NCBI GenBank assembly: GCA_002869695.1
Contig: PKUD01000109.1
Location: forward strand, 207-39,335
Direction of reading: 5' to 3'
Length of the DNA stretch: 39,129 nucleotides
Origin: Desulfuromonas sp.
Lineage (GTDB): Bacteria > Desulfobacterota > Desulfuromonadia > Desulfuromonadales > Geopsychrobacteraceae
This document shows positions 20,716-28,338 of the stretch, in pieces (the stretch's first letter is position 1; each line of letters opens with the position of its first letter). Below the pieces are notes generated by a model, which had not been told where the DNA came from, made no database searches, and worked only from the letters and a program-made list of their open reading frames with translations. A program made the position numbers and the translations under genes.

Positions 20716-20796
20716 ATGATCAACACGGCAGCAGCGGCAGCACGAGCGAACCGGGCGACATTACGCCTAGAGACTGTCCGTCACCTGAAGGGGTGA
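20716..20796 (+). CDS. Alanine-rich leader peptide (26 aa)
   Basis: Short ORF starting M-I-N-T followed by five consecutive Ala, then R-A-N-R-A, and ending in V-R-H-L-K-G. Seven of 26 residues are Ala, encoded only by GCA (4) and GCG (3), that is, by codons read by one tRNA-Ala(UGC). GAGGA lies 8 bases before the ATG. The stop (20794-20796) is 24 bases before a terminator hairpin, and the region between can form a competing structure. This is the layout of amino-acid leader peptides such as trpL or pheL, with Ala as the sensed residue. No function other than as a sensor is expected. Product unlikely to be stable. Confidence 0.75.
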   Translation: MINTAAAAARANRATLRLETVRHLKG

Positions 20797-20853
20797 GCCG
20801 CGTAACTGCATAATTTACCGAGGCCATGGACAGACCAGTCCATGGCCTTTTTT
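20774..20853 (+). promoter_or_regulatory. Attenuator (antiterminator/terminator) before the aminotransferase
   Basis: Terminator: an 11-bp perfect stem (20821-20831 with 20838-20848), loop AGACCA, then six T. Antiterminator: 20774-20781 can pair over 8 bp with 20826-20833, which uses the 5' arm of the terminator. A ribosome that stalls at the Ala codons (20728-20742) leaves 20774-20781 free to pair; a ribosome that reaches the stop codon covers it and the terminator forms. Low charged tRNA-Ala would thus turn the downstream gene on. Confidence 0.72.
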
Positions 20854-20886
20854 ATTTCTTTATTTTATTGATTCGGGAGATCGAAG

Positions 20887-22191
20887 ATGCGCAACAATAT
20901 CGTTCATATCGGTGCCGGCGAGCTCACCTATGAGATCCGGGCGATCGTTGATATTGCTGAAAAACTCAACAGGCTTGGCATCAAAACCAACATGGAGAAT
21001 ATCGGTGATCCGGTTGCCAAGGGGGAGAAGATCCCCACCTGGATGAAGGAGATCGTTGCCGATCTGGCCATGCAGGACTGCTCATACGGCTATTGTGCGA
21101 CCAAGGGGTTGCTGCAGACCCGTGAGTTTCTCGCCGAAAAAACCAACTGTCGCGGCGGAGTGCAGATCAGCGCCTAGGACATCATCTTCTTTAACGGACT
21201 CGGTGATGCCATCCAGAAGGTGTACGGCCTGCTGCGGCGTGAAGCCCGGGTCATCGGTCCTTCACCGACCTACTCGACGCACTCTTCAGCGGAAGGCGCT
21301 CATGCCGGACAGGCTCCGGTGACTTACCGCCTTGATCCGGACAACAACTGGTACCCGGACCTGGATGACCTGCGTCTCTCGATAAAATACAATCCGACCA
21401 TCTCCGGGATTCTGATCATCAACCCGGATAATCCGACCGGTGCTGTCTACCCCGAGCGCATCCTGCGGGAGATGATCCAGATCGCCAAGGAGTTCGACCT
21501 GTTCGTCATCTGCGACGAAATTTACAACAACATTGTTTACAATGGGCAGTCGACCAGGCCGATTTCAGATCTGGTCGGGGACGTGCCGGCGATCTCCATG
21601 AAGGGTATCAGCAAGGAAGTGCCCTGGCCTGGCTCACGCTGTGGCTGGATCGAGGTCTACAATGCGGACAAGGACGAGCTTTTCAGTCGTTATATCCAGA
21701 GCATCCTCAATTCGAAGATGGTCGAGGTTTGTTCCACGACGCTGCCACAGAAGGCGATTCCGAAAATTCTCAGTCACCCGCTCTATGAGGGCTATCTGCG
21801 GGACCGGATAGCACGCTATGAAAAGTTTTCCAACATTGCCTACGACCTGCTGAAGAAAGTTCCGGGGCTCAAAGTCAACCGGACCAATGGCTCTTTTTAT
21901 ATGAGCGTGGTCTTTGACCGCTCCCGGCTCAACCAGAGACAGACTCTGCCGATTGAAAATAAGGAGGTCCGCCAGATGGTTGAAGAGCTGGTGGCACCGC
22001 CGAGCGTGTCGCTGGATAAACGCTTCGTCTATTACCTGTTGGCTTCCACCGGAATCTGTACCGTGCCGATCTCTTCCTTCTGCACCGAAGAGCGTGGGTT
22101 CCGGATTACCTTCCTGGAGCAGGACGAACAGGAGTTTCTCAAGATCTTCCAGACGATCGCCAGCAGTATAGAAGCTTACCTGATCTCCTGA
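20887..22191 (+). pseudogene. PLP-dependent aminotransferase (AlaA/AlaT-like), interrupted by in-frame TAG
   Basis: Fold-type I aminotransferase of 434 codons with the amber codon TAG at codon 97 (21175-21177). Both sides are a single continuous frame: the N-terminal 96 residues (HIGAGELTYEIRAIVDIA) and then DIIFFNGLGDAIQKVYGLLR through ILIINPDNPTGAVYPE (substrate and PLP binding) and SMKGISKEVPWPGSRCGW with the Schiff-base lysine. No other defect is seen. Relatives usually carry an acidic residue before D-I-I-F-F-N-G, so a single GAG to TAG change is the simplest explanation. It may be a recent mutation, a sequencing error, or an amber codon that is read through. The ribosome-binding site GGGAG is intact, and the attenuator upstream implies a role in alanine or pyruvate-linked amino-acid synthesis. 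Confidence 0.8.
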
Positions 22192-22226
22192 AGCGCTTTC
22201 CCCGGGAAAGGTGATAGACTGGCTTT

Positions 22227-23603
22227 ATGACAATGTTTTCGACGGATAATCGCAACCTGCCCATAGAGAATCGGGCGCAATTAACTGAATACCTCACCCG
22301 CGGCGGCAAGCCTGAGCAGGACTGGGGTGTCGGCCTGGAAGTCGAGAAGCTGATTCTCGACAGGCAAACCGGTGAGGCGGCACCCTACGAGCGTATCCAT
22401 GACCTGCTCAGTGCCCTGGAGGGGACTCTGGGGTGGGTGGGAATTTATGACAATGAGCACCTGGTCGGCCTGCAGGGCGGCAACTCCTCGGTGACCCTTG
22501 AGCCCGGCGGCCAAATCGAATTGTCCGGGCGGCTCTGTCGTGATATCCATTGCAGCAAACGCGATTTTGATCGTTACGCCGGCCAGATTGTCGCTGTCGG
22601 TCGCGAGCAGGGGCTCTGTTTTCTCGGCCTGGGTGCACAGCCTTTTACGCCGCTGGAGCAGATTGAATGGCTGCCCAAGCAGCGCTACGATGTGATGGGT
22701 CCGTATATGCTGCGGACCGGGGATATGGGTCAGCGGATGATGAAGCAGACCGCCGGGACCCAGGTGAATCTGGACTTTTCCGACGAGGCGGATTGCGTCC
22801 GCAAGGTCCGGGTGGGCCAGCTGCTGACCCCGGTTTTCTATGCCCTGTTTGCCAACTCACCGATCCTTGAAGATCGTCCTTCCGGCTGCCTGTCGGTCAG
22901 GGGTGAAATCTGGTCACGCACTGACGCGGATCGCTGTGGCCTGATCGAGCAGCTGCTCAAGACCGGCACCGGCTTCTCCGACTATGTTGATTATGCTTTG
23001 GATGTTCCCCTCTATTTTATCCAGCGTGAAGGGAGACTCTACAACCTGACCGGCACCCGCTTTACCTTCCGCCAGTTTCTCGAGAGTGGCTACCTTAACT
23101 TCCGTGCAACCCTGGCTGACTGTGAGCTTCACCTTTCGACCCTGTTCCCGGAAGTCCGTTTGCGCCCGCAGGTAGAGGTCCGTACTGCTGACAGTCTGCC
23201 GCAGCGGATGGCCGCATCAGTTGCCGGATTGGTCAAGGGTTTGCTCTACAGCGAAGAGTCGCTAAGGACCGTCGAGAGGTTGCTGGGTGATTTGAGCCTG
23301 GAAGAATTCAGGGCGCTTTATCGCAGCTCCTGGAAGTTGGGATTGAAGACACCTTTTCAGGACGGTTCTCTGGGTGAGGTCGCTGGTGATCTGCTGCAGG
23401 AGGCAAGGAGGAGTCTACAGCGGCAGTTCCGCGAGCAACTGAGTGATGCTGATGAAAGTCATTTCCTCGATGATCTGGACGCCATAGTTCGCCAGGATCA
23501 GACTCTGGCGGAGAAGCTTCTCTCACGCTGGCAGGGGGGGCGCGAGGAAAAGCTGACGTTGCTCCTTGAACATTGCGGCTATGGGGAGAATCATTCCCGC
23601 TAA
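22227..23603 (+). CDS. gshA: Glutamate-cysteine ligase, plant type
   Basis: ATP-dependent ligase for gamma-glutamylcysteine, first step of glutathione synthesis, 458 residues. It belongs to the plant/alphaproteobacterial class, shown by VGLEVEKLILDR, the glutamate-binding GGNSSVTLEPGGQIELSG, and GQRMMKQTAGTQVNLDFSDEADC with the conserved Met-Met-x-x-T-x-x-x-Q-V. LTGTRFTFRQFL near 270 also matches. Two start codons (22227 and 22233) are possible, and neither has a good ribosome-binding site. It follows the broken aminotransferase by 35 bp and probably shares its transcript, so it may be under the Ala attenuator as well. Confidence 0.92.
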   Translation: MTMFSTDNRNLPIENRAQLTEYLTRGGKPEQDWGVGLEVEKLILDRQTGEAAPYERIHDLLSALEGTLGWVGIYDNEHLVGLQGGNSSVTLEPGGQIELSGRLCRDIHCSKRDFDRYAGQIVAVGREQGLCFLGLGAQPFTPLEQIEWLPKQRYDVMGPYMLRTGDMGQRMMKQTAGTQVNLDFSDEADCVRKVRVGQLLTPVFYALFANSPILEDRPSGCLSVRGEIWSRTDADRCGLIEQLLKTGTGFSDYVDYALDVPLYFIQREGRLYNLTGTRFTFRQFLESGYLNFRATLADCELHLSTLFPEVRLRPQVEVRTADSLPQRMAASVAGLVKGLLYSEESLRTVERLLGDLSLEEFRALYRSSWKLGLKTPFQDGSLGEVAGDLLQEARRSLQRQFREQLSDADESHFLDDLDAIVRQDQTLAEKLLSRWQGGREEKLTLLLEHCGYGENHSR

Positions 23604-23957
23604 CCCGATGTCAGTGCGCTTTTGCACAGTTTGGTCGTGCGGCCCCGTCAGCAATAAATTACGAAATGCCACGTAGTCTGTGGCGGCCCCGTTCGCTATA
23701 GTCGAAGCCATCAGAGGTCTGGTGTGGCAGTCGGGCCGCTGACAAAAAAACTTTTTCAGTTCCAACCTCCTTAAACGGGCTGTTGACGAGGATTCCTCCC
23801 TCCTCCTTCAGCCTGTTTTTTTTTGTTGTCGAGGGAGCCGGAGAAACTGCTTTCCGGGCCGAAAAAAATGCTATCTACTGCGCTTGTCCCCTTGTTTTTT
23901 ACAGCAGTTCCTGTTTCAATGTGGCAGCCAAAATTCCCATGCAAGGAGCCCACAATA
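23604..23957. other. Intergenic region between gshA and tkt
   Basis: 354 bp without a supportable gene. It holds a 10-bp direct repeat GCGGCCCCGT (23639-23648 and 23683-23692), a possible -10 TATAGT (23697-23702), and the hairpin plus T tract at 23773-23824. An in-frame extension of tkt upstream to 23823 exists but lacks a ribosome-binding site and conserved sequence, so I treat it as non-coding. Confidence 0.5.
23773..23824 (+). terminator. Terminator-like hairpin upstream of tkt
   Basis: AAACGGGCTG (23773-23782) pairs with CAGCCTGTTT (23809-23818), one G-T pair, with a pairing-capable pyrimidine-rich loop and nine T. It probably ends the gshA transcript; if the tkt promoter lies before it, it would act as an attenuator. 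Confidence 0.6.
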
Positions 23958-25934
23958 ATGTCCAAAGAATTTGCTTTGCCTGTCGTCCGCAACTCCGTCG
24001 ATACGATCCGTCTGCTTGCGGCCGACGCGGTTGAAAAGGCCAACTCCGGCCACCCGGGAACGCCGATGGAGGCGGCCCCGATCGCCTATCTGCTCTATAT
24101 GAAGCACCTGCGCCATAACCCGACCAACCCGGACTGGGCCGGCCGTGACCGGTTCATCCTCTCCTGTGGTCATGCCTCGGCACTGATCTACAGCATGCTG
24201 CATCTGACCGGTTATGACCTGTCGCTGGATGACATCAAGAACTTTCGCCAGTTCGGCAGCAAAACCGCCGGACATCCGGAATTCCGCCACACGCCAGGGG
24301 TTGAGACGACCACCGGACCCCTCGGGCAAGGGGTGGCCGTTGCTGTCGGCATGGCAATGGGTGGCCAGTATCTGGCCCAGAACGTTGATGACGAACTGTT
24401 CGATTACCGCACCTGGGTGATCTGCTCCGATGGCGACCTGATGGAAGGCGTTTCCGCCGAGGCCGCTTCGCTGGCCGGGCATCTGCGACTCGGGAACCTG
24501 AATTACCTCTACCTGGATAACAAGATTACCATCGAAGGTGATACGGCCCTGGCCTTCAGCGAAGATGTCGGCGCGCGTTATCTGGCTTATGGCTGGCACG
24601 TTGAGCGGGTGGAGGGCGAGAATATGGCCGAGATCGATGCGGCCATGGAGCGTGCCAAAAATGACCCGCGTCCGTCCCTGATCGTTGCTCGCACCCATAT
24701 CGGCCAGGGGGCGCCGAACAAGCAGGACACCCATGATGCCCACGGAGCTCCCCTGGGAGCCGAAGAGCTGGCTTTGACCAAGCAGGCTTACAACCGGAGT
24801 CCGGAGGAGAGCTTTGTGGTGCCGGCCGAGGTTGCCGAGCATATGCGGAGTTGCCTGGCCAGGGGCGCTGAACTGGAGAAGGCCTGGCAGCAGCAGCTTG
24901 CGGCAAAACAGGCAACCCCCGTCGTGGCCGATTGGCTGGCGGTTGCCAACGGCGATCTCCCGGCCGGCTGGGATGCCGCTCTGCCGGAGTTTGCCGCCGG
25001 GGACAATAAGGCCACCCGCCAGGCGAGCGGCGCCGCGATTAACGGTCTGGCGCCGAACATGCCGCTGCTGATCGGCGGGTCGGCTGATCTGGGGCCGTCC
25101 AATAACACCGAGATCAAGGGGGAGAGGTCCTGGTTGCCGGGGCAGAGCGGTCGCAACATTCATTACGGCATTCGCGAGCATGCCATGGGCTCGATCATGA
25201 ACGGTCTGGCCCATACGCCCGGCGTGATTCCGTTTGCCGGAACCTTTTTCGTGTTTGCTGATTATATGCGTCCGGCCATGCGTATGGCGGCGCTGATGGG
25301 GATAGCTCCCATCTATGTGTTGACCCATGACTCCATCGGTCTGGGCGAGGACGGCCCGACCCATCAGCCGGTCGAACACCTGGCATCGCTGCGGGCAATG
25401 CCTAATATGACGGTGATCCGCCCGGCGGATGCCAACGAAACCGTGGAAGCCTGGAAAGCGGCAATCACCAACCGCCAGGGTCCGACGGCTCTGGTGCTGA
25501 CCCGCCAGGGGTTGCCGACCGTCGACCGGGAGAAGTTTTCCGGCGCGGATGGTTTACAGCGGGGCGGTTATGTCCTGGCAGCTGAAGAGGGGGATCTGCG
25601 GCTGATCCTGATTGCCACCGGTTCTGAGGTGCAGCATGCTCTCGCCGCGCGGGAGACGCTGCAGGCGGAAGGGGTCGGCACTCGGGTTGTTTCGCTGCCG
25701 TCCTGGGAACTCTTCGAAGCGCAGGAGCAAGCATATCGGGATGAGGTCCTGCCCCCTGCCTGTGCTGCGCGGGTCGCCATGGAAGCAGGGACCAGCTTTG
25801 GTTGGGAGCGCTACGCCGGTTCGGTCATCGGCATGAGCAGCTTCGGCGCCAGCGCTCCGGCCGGTGAGCTGATGAAACATTTTGGCTTTACCGCTGAAAA
25901 CTTTGTCGCCCGGGCCAAGGAACTTCTCGGCTGA
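23958..25934 (+). CDS. tkt: Transketolase
   Basis: Thiamine-diphosphate enzyme of the pentose phosphate pathway, 658 residues, normal length. The start at 23958 has AAGGAG 9 bases upstream and gives the conserved N terminus. Motifs: SGHPGTPMEAAPIAY, the HTPGVETTTGPLGQG substrate loop, the ThDP motif from CSDGDLMEGVSAEAA to LYLDNKITIEGD, and in the pyrimidine domain GIREHAMGSIMNGLA with the catalytic Glu, then DSIGLGEDGPTHQPVEHLA with the substrate histidine. Works with the transaldolase at 10917 to make pentose and erythrose-4-phosphate, the latter being a substrate of the AroF encoded at 28339. A strong terminator follows. Confidence 0.97.
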   Translation: MSKEFALPVVRNSVDTIRLLAADAVEKANSGHPGTPMEAAPIAYLLYMKHLRHNPTNPDWAGRDRFILSCGHASALIYSMLHLTGYDLSLDDIKNFRQFGSKTAGHPEFRHTPGVETTTGPLGQGVAVAVGMAMGGQYLAQNVDDELFDYRTWVICSDGDLMEGVSAEAASLAGHLRLGNLNYLYLDNKITIEGDTALAFSEDVGARYLAYGWHVERVEGENMAEIDAAMERAKNDPRPSLIVARTHIGQGAPNKQDTHDAHGAPLGAEELALTKQAYNRSPEESFVVPAEVAEHMRSCLARGAELEKAWQQQLAAKQATPVVADWLAVANGDLPAGWDAALPEFAAGDNKATRQASGAAINGLAPNMPLLIGGSADLGPSNNTEIKGERSWLPGQSGRNIHYGIREHAMGSIMNGLAHTPGVIPFAGTFFVFADYMRPAMRMAALMGIAPIYVLTHDSIGLGEDGPTHQPVEHLASLRAMPNMTVIRPADANETVEAWKAAITNRQGPTALVLTRQGLPTVDREKFSGADGLQRGGYVLAAEEGDLRLILIATGSEVQHALAARETLQAEGVGTRVVSLPSWELFEAQEQAYRDEVLPPACAARVAMEAGTSFGWERYAGSVIGMSSFGASAPAGELMKHFGFTAENFVARAKELLG

Positions 25935-25962
25935 GTGCGGCAGAACTGATTGATTCATGCTG

Positions 25963-25997
25963 AAGGGAGCGGCCGGACTGGTCGCTCCCTTTTTTTA
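25963..25997 (+). terminator. Terminator after tkt
   Basis: 12-bp stem (25963-25974 with 25980-25991, one G-T pair) around GGACT, followed by a run of seven T. Confidence 0.92.
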
Positions 25998-26088
25998 TTC
26001 CCCGGGAGCTTCTCCCTTGGGTCGAAGAGATAAACAGGCACGGGTCGAGTATAATTGGTACTAAAGAAAAAGTTCCCGGGAGGTGTCC

Positions 26089-26487
26089 ATGAAGTGGCTG
26101 TTCTATCTGGGTAGTCTGTGTCTGGTGGTCGGTTGCACTGTTTCCTTGCCGAATAAAATGGCCTGGAAGGATTACCATATCGCCCGGCATGCATTGCATG
26201 TCACCTACAACCGTGCCGATGTCCTCGGCTGTGAGGACCTGGGATCCGTCCACGGTCGATCCAACGATGATGTCGGTTCGGCCAAGGAAAAGGCGATGTC
26301 CGCAGCTGTGCTGATGGGCGCCGATCATCTCCTGCTCGAGCAGATTGAGGCGGACCTTGACACCAGAAGCGCCTACCTGCCTCTGCCGATGAGCGACACT
26401 TCTGTGCATGTCTATGGGACCGCCTACCGATGCGGGAAATGCCCGCAATGTGCCAGCGAGATTGAAAAAAGCAATATCCCCCAATGA
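26089..26487 (+). CDS. DUF4156-like lipoprotein
   Basis: Small predicted lipoprotein of 132 residues. The start at 26089 follows GGGAGG by 5 bases. The signal peptide MKWLFYLGSLCLVVGC ends in a lipobox with Cys16. The mature part shows the pattern of DUF4156-type proteins: V-L-G-C-E-D-L-G-S-V-H-G, then KEKAMSAAVLMGADHLLLEQ, and a closing VHVYGTAYRCGKC. These proteins are of unknown function and are attached to the outer or inner membrane. Extra Cys near the C terminus (CGKCPQC) is not typical of the family and might bind metal or form disulfides. Flanked by terminators on both sides, so it is monocistronic. Confidence 0.75.
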   Translation: MKWLFYLGSLCLVVGCTVSLPNKMAWKDYHIARHALHVTYNRADVLGCEDLGSVHGRSNDDVGSAKEKAMSAAVLMGADHLLLEQIEADLDTRSAYLPLPMSDTSVHVYGTAYRCGKCPQCASEIEKSNIPQ

Positions 26488-26595
26488 CGTGACCGGCGAA
26501 TCTGCGCCCCGAGTGCGTCCTGTTTCAGTTTCACCCCATTCACCGATATAATTCTGATCTTCTGAGATGTTGTTGATAGCTCCAGAAGAGGGGAT

Positions 26596-26627
26596 AGGCT
26601 CGGGCAAGCAGAGCCTGTTTCTTTTTT
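26596..26627 (+). terminator. Probable terminator after the lipoprotein gene
   Basis: AGGCTC (26596-26601) pairs with GAGCCT (26611-26616), 9-base loop, then GTTTCTTTTTT. Short stem, so moderate strength. Confidence 0.6.
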
Positions 26628-26736
26628 GCAAGATTTCAGTTATCTTGTCATGCCAAATGTTTGCCATGTGAAGCTGCGTTTGATTATGGCGCCATCTTAT
26701 TTATTGATATTCAGTTGAAAGCGGAGGCAAAGGGGT

Positions 26737-27765
26737 ATGAGTTGTAAGGGGCTGTTCATCGCCTTGTGGCTAGCTGTGCTCATACCCCTTACTGTCGGCG
26801 TAACGGCCGCCTGTTCCCTGGTTCTGGCCGGCACAGTTCTGGGCTCAGATGGCTCACCGCTGAGTGGTGCCGATGTCGAGATCGTCTCTCTCGCAGAGCG
26901 CGTTGCATTTACTGCGAGCTGTTCGACCAATCTTGCGGGTGGTTTTTCCTTTTCACTCGTTCCCGGTTCTTATCGTCTCCGCTTGTCCTATACGCAGGAT
27001 GGAGTGAGTGCCACCGTTCCCCTCAGATCGGCCCTTTTTACCGACACCGTCATCTGCACCGTGGAAACAGATACCGTTCTGCCAGACGTGGTTCTGCCTC
27101 TGGTCTCCCTGAGCGGGAAGGTGCTGGACAGTTTCGGAGTGCCTGTCAGAGGAGCATCTGTCGCGTTCGGAAATGGCATGTGGGGGCAAGGCTGGGCGTA
27201 CTATTCATCCGGGGGAACAATCTATACCGATTCCTCCGGCAACTACAGGGTGTCTCTCCACCCTTACAATGATTACAGGGTCACAATCTCACCGCCGAAA
27301 AGAAGCGGATTGTTGCCCCAGACAATCCTTGGTTTTGCTGTATTGCGGGACACTGTCAGCAACTTTATCTTTCCTGTGGCCGCCAGCGTTGAGGTGCCTG
27401 CCGGAAAGGATGTTGCCGTAAGTCCGCTGCCTAACCTTAAGTTGGTTTTTGATTCCGTCACGGGTGGGGGGACTCTCACCGCACAGGCCCTGCCTGATCT
27501 TCTGCCGCCGGTAAACACCCGCATACCGGAAGAGACCTCGTTCCAAATCATGTCCACCGCGGTTTTCAGCGGTCAGGTAGAGGTTTGCCTGAACTATGAT
27601 GAAACAAAATTGGCCAACAGGAGCGGTGAGAGCAGTCTCAAGCTCGCTCATTACGATGGGCGACTGTGGGAAGACATAACAACCCAGGTAGATGTCGCGA
27701 AAAACATGGTGTGCGGTGTCACCGCTCCTTTCTTTCAACTCGTGAGTCAATGGAGCAGCTTGTAA
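26737..27765 (+). CDS. Secreted protein with carboxypeptidase-regulatory-like Ig domains
   Basis: Predicted exported protein of 342 residues. The N terminus is a signal peptide (LFIALWLAVLIPLTVGVTAAC); the Cys after TAA may be a lipoprotein site, but the lipobox is imperfect. Two carboxypeptidase-regulatory/transthyretin-like folds follow: LAGTVLGSDGSPLSGADVEIV with SCSTNLAGGFSFSLVPGSYR (about 30-90), and LSGKVLDSFGVPVRGASVAF with YTDSSGNYRVSLHP (about 128-185). The C-terminal 110 residues (SGQVEVCLNYDETKLANRSGE, then LKLAHYDGRLWEDITTQVD) form a compact domain that I recall from other secreted deltaproteobacterial proteins but cannot name. Function unknown; a cell-surface or matrix role is inferred. 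Ends close to the tRNA-Phe terminator on the opposite strand. Confidence 0.7.
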   Translation: MSCKGLFIALWLAVLIPLTVGVTAACSLVLAGTVLGSDGSPLSGADVEIVSLAERVAFTASCSTNLAGGFSFSLVPGSYRLRLSYTQDGVSATVPLRSALFTDTVICTVETDTVLPDVVLPLVSLSGKVLDSFGVPVRGASVAFGNGMWGQGWAYYSSGGTIYTDSSGNYRVSLHPYNDYRVTISPPKRSGLLPQTILGFAVLRDTVSNFIFPVAASVEVPAGKDVAVSPLPNLKLVFDSVTGGGTLTAQALPDLLPPVNTRIPEETSFQIMSTAVFSGQVEVCLNYDETKLANRSGESSLKLAHYDGRLWEDITTQVDVAKNMVCGVTAPFFQLVSQWSSL

Positions 27766-27780
27766 AGAATAGTCGATAAT

Positions 27781-27818
27781 GAAAACAGAAAAGGGGTTAG
27801 CTGAAAAGCTAACCCCTT
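27781..27818 (-). terminator. Terminator of tRNA-Phe
   Basis: Perfect 11-bp stem (27791-27801 with 27808-27818); on the minus strand it is followed by TTCTGTTTTC. Lies 9 bases after the tRNA CCA end and could also act on the converging gene. Confidence 0.85.
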
Positions 27819-27826
27819 GAACTTTC

Positions 27827-27902
<76 letters not shown>

Positions 27903-27914
27903 AAAGAGACTGTG

Positions 27915-27944
27915 TTTATAGTTGATTCTGTTTAAAACTGTCAA
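27915..27944 (-). promoter_or_regulatory. Promoter of tRNA-Phe
   Basis: On the minus strand a consensus TTGACA (27939-27944) is followed by TATAAA (27915-27920) after 18 bp, or CTATAA after 17 bp. Confidence 0.8.
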
Positions 27945-28084
27945 GGGAAAATCGGCAGTCTGGCGGAGAAAATTTTACAGGTTTGCTGGCTGGTCCCCTT
28001 TGCTGTGCTCTGGTTTTCCCATTTTTCTCTTGCTTCAAATGATTTCGGCGCGTAAACTTCCGACAATTCCAAGGAGTTGAGCTG

Positions 28085-28162
28085 ATGTCCGTTGCGATCG
28101 CACCCTGTTTTTATTTTTTCTTTTGGTTTTTTGGCTTTAGCCAGCCGACTGCCAGAGGGTAG
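28085..28162 (+). CDS. Phenylalanine-rich leader peptide (25 aa)
   Basis: Short ORF starting at ATG 28085 with AAGGAG 8 bases upstream. Codons 9-18 read F-Y-F-F-F-W-F-F-G-F: seven Phe (six TTT, one TTC) plus one Tyr and one Trp in ten codons. The stop TAG is at 28160-28162, 36 bases before a terminator hairpin. This is the form of pheL-type leader peptides that sense charged tRNA-Phe. It precedes DAHP synthase, the entry enzyme of aromatic amino-acid synthesis, so the logic is complete. The presence of Tyr and Trp codons may let the other aromatic residues contribute. Confidence 0.9.
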   Translation: MSVAIAPCFYFFFWFFGFSQPTARG

Positions 28163-28242
28163 GATCTGTAGCGCAACGGAAACTTGAAACGACACAGAAA
28201 CCATGGCAGAACGGCAGCGATTCTTCCATGGTTTTCTTTTTT
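28144..28242 (+). promoter_or_regulatory. Phe attenuator before DAHP synthase
   Basis: Terminator: AAACCATGG (28198-28206) pairs with CCATGGTTT (28226-28234), with an inner AGAA/TTCT stem, then a T-rich tract to 28242. Antiterminator: 28149-28154 (CTGCCA) pairs with 28204-28209 (TGGCAG), and 28144-28147 (GCCG) with 28212-28215 (CGGC), removing part of the terminator stem. A ribosome stalled at the Phe codons leaves 28144-28154 exposed; one that reaches the stop codon covers it. Confidence 0.85.
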
Positions 28243-28258
28243 AGCATGTATTTAATTG

Positions 28259-28288
28259 AGGCCGCCGGAAGAATCAGGCGGCCTTTTT
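28259..28288 (+). terminator. Second terminator-like hairpin before aroF
   Basis: A perfect 8-bp stem, AGGCCGCC (28259-28266) with GGCGGCCT (28277-28284), followed by five T. It lies 16 bp after the Phe attenuator and 50 bp before the aroF start. Confidence 0.7.
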
Positions 28289-28338
28289 GCCTTTCATCGT
28301 TCCTGGCGAATGCCGAACCAACTGAAGGGAGATCAGTC

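Noticed and set aside
21175-21177. Pyrrolysine codon in the aminotransferase
   Set aside because: TAG is used as a normal stop by several other genes here and no pyl genes are visible in the window; the position is not one where pyrrolysine is known.
23823-23957. N-terminal extension of transketolase with a hydrophobic segment
   Set aside because: No ribosome-binding site at 23823, while ATG 23958 has AAGGAG and yields the normal length.
23916-25379. Open frame of 487 codons on the minus strand over transketolase
   Set aside because: Antisense shadow with no start signal and no recognisable motif.
26488-26736. Cyclic di-GMP riboswitch (GGGCAAGCA) before the secreted Ig-like protein
   Set aside because: The element is the loop of a short terminator hairpin and lacks the remaining conserved bases of the riboswitch core.
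28228-28338. N-terminal extension of DAHP synthase to 28228
   Set aside because: It would start inside the attenuator terminator and run through a second hairpin; family length fits the GTG at 28339.
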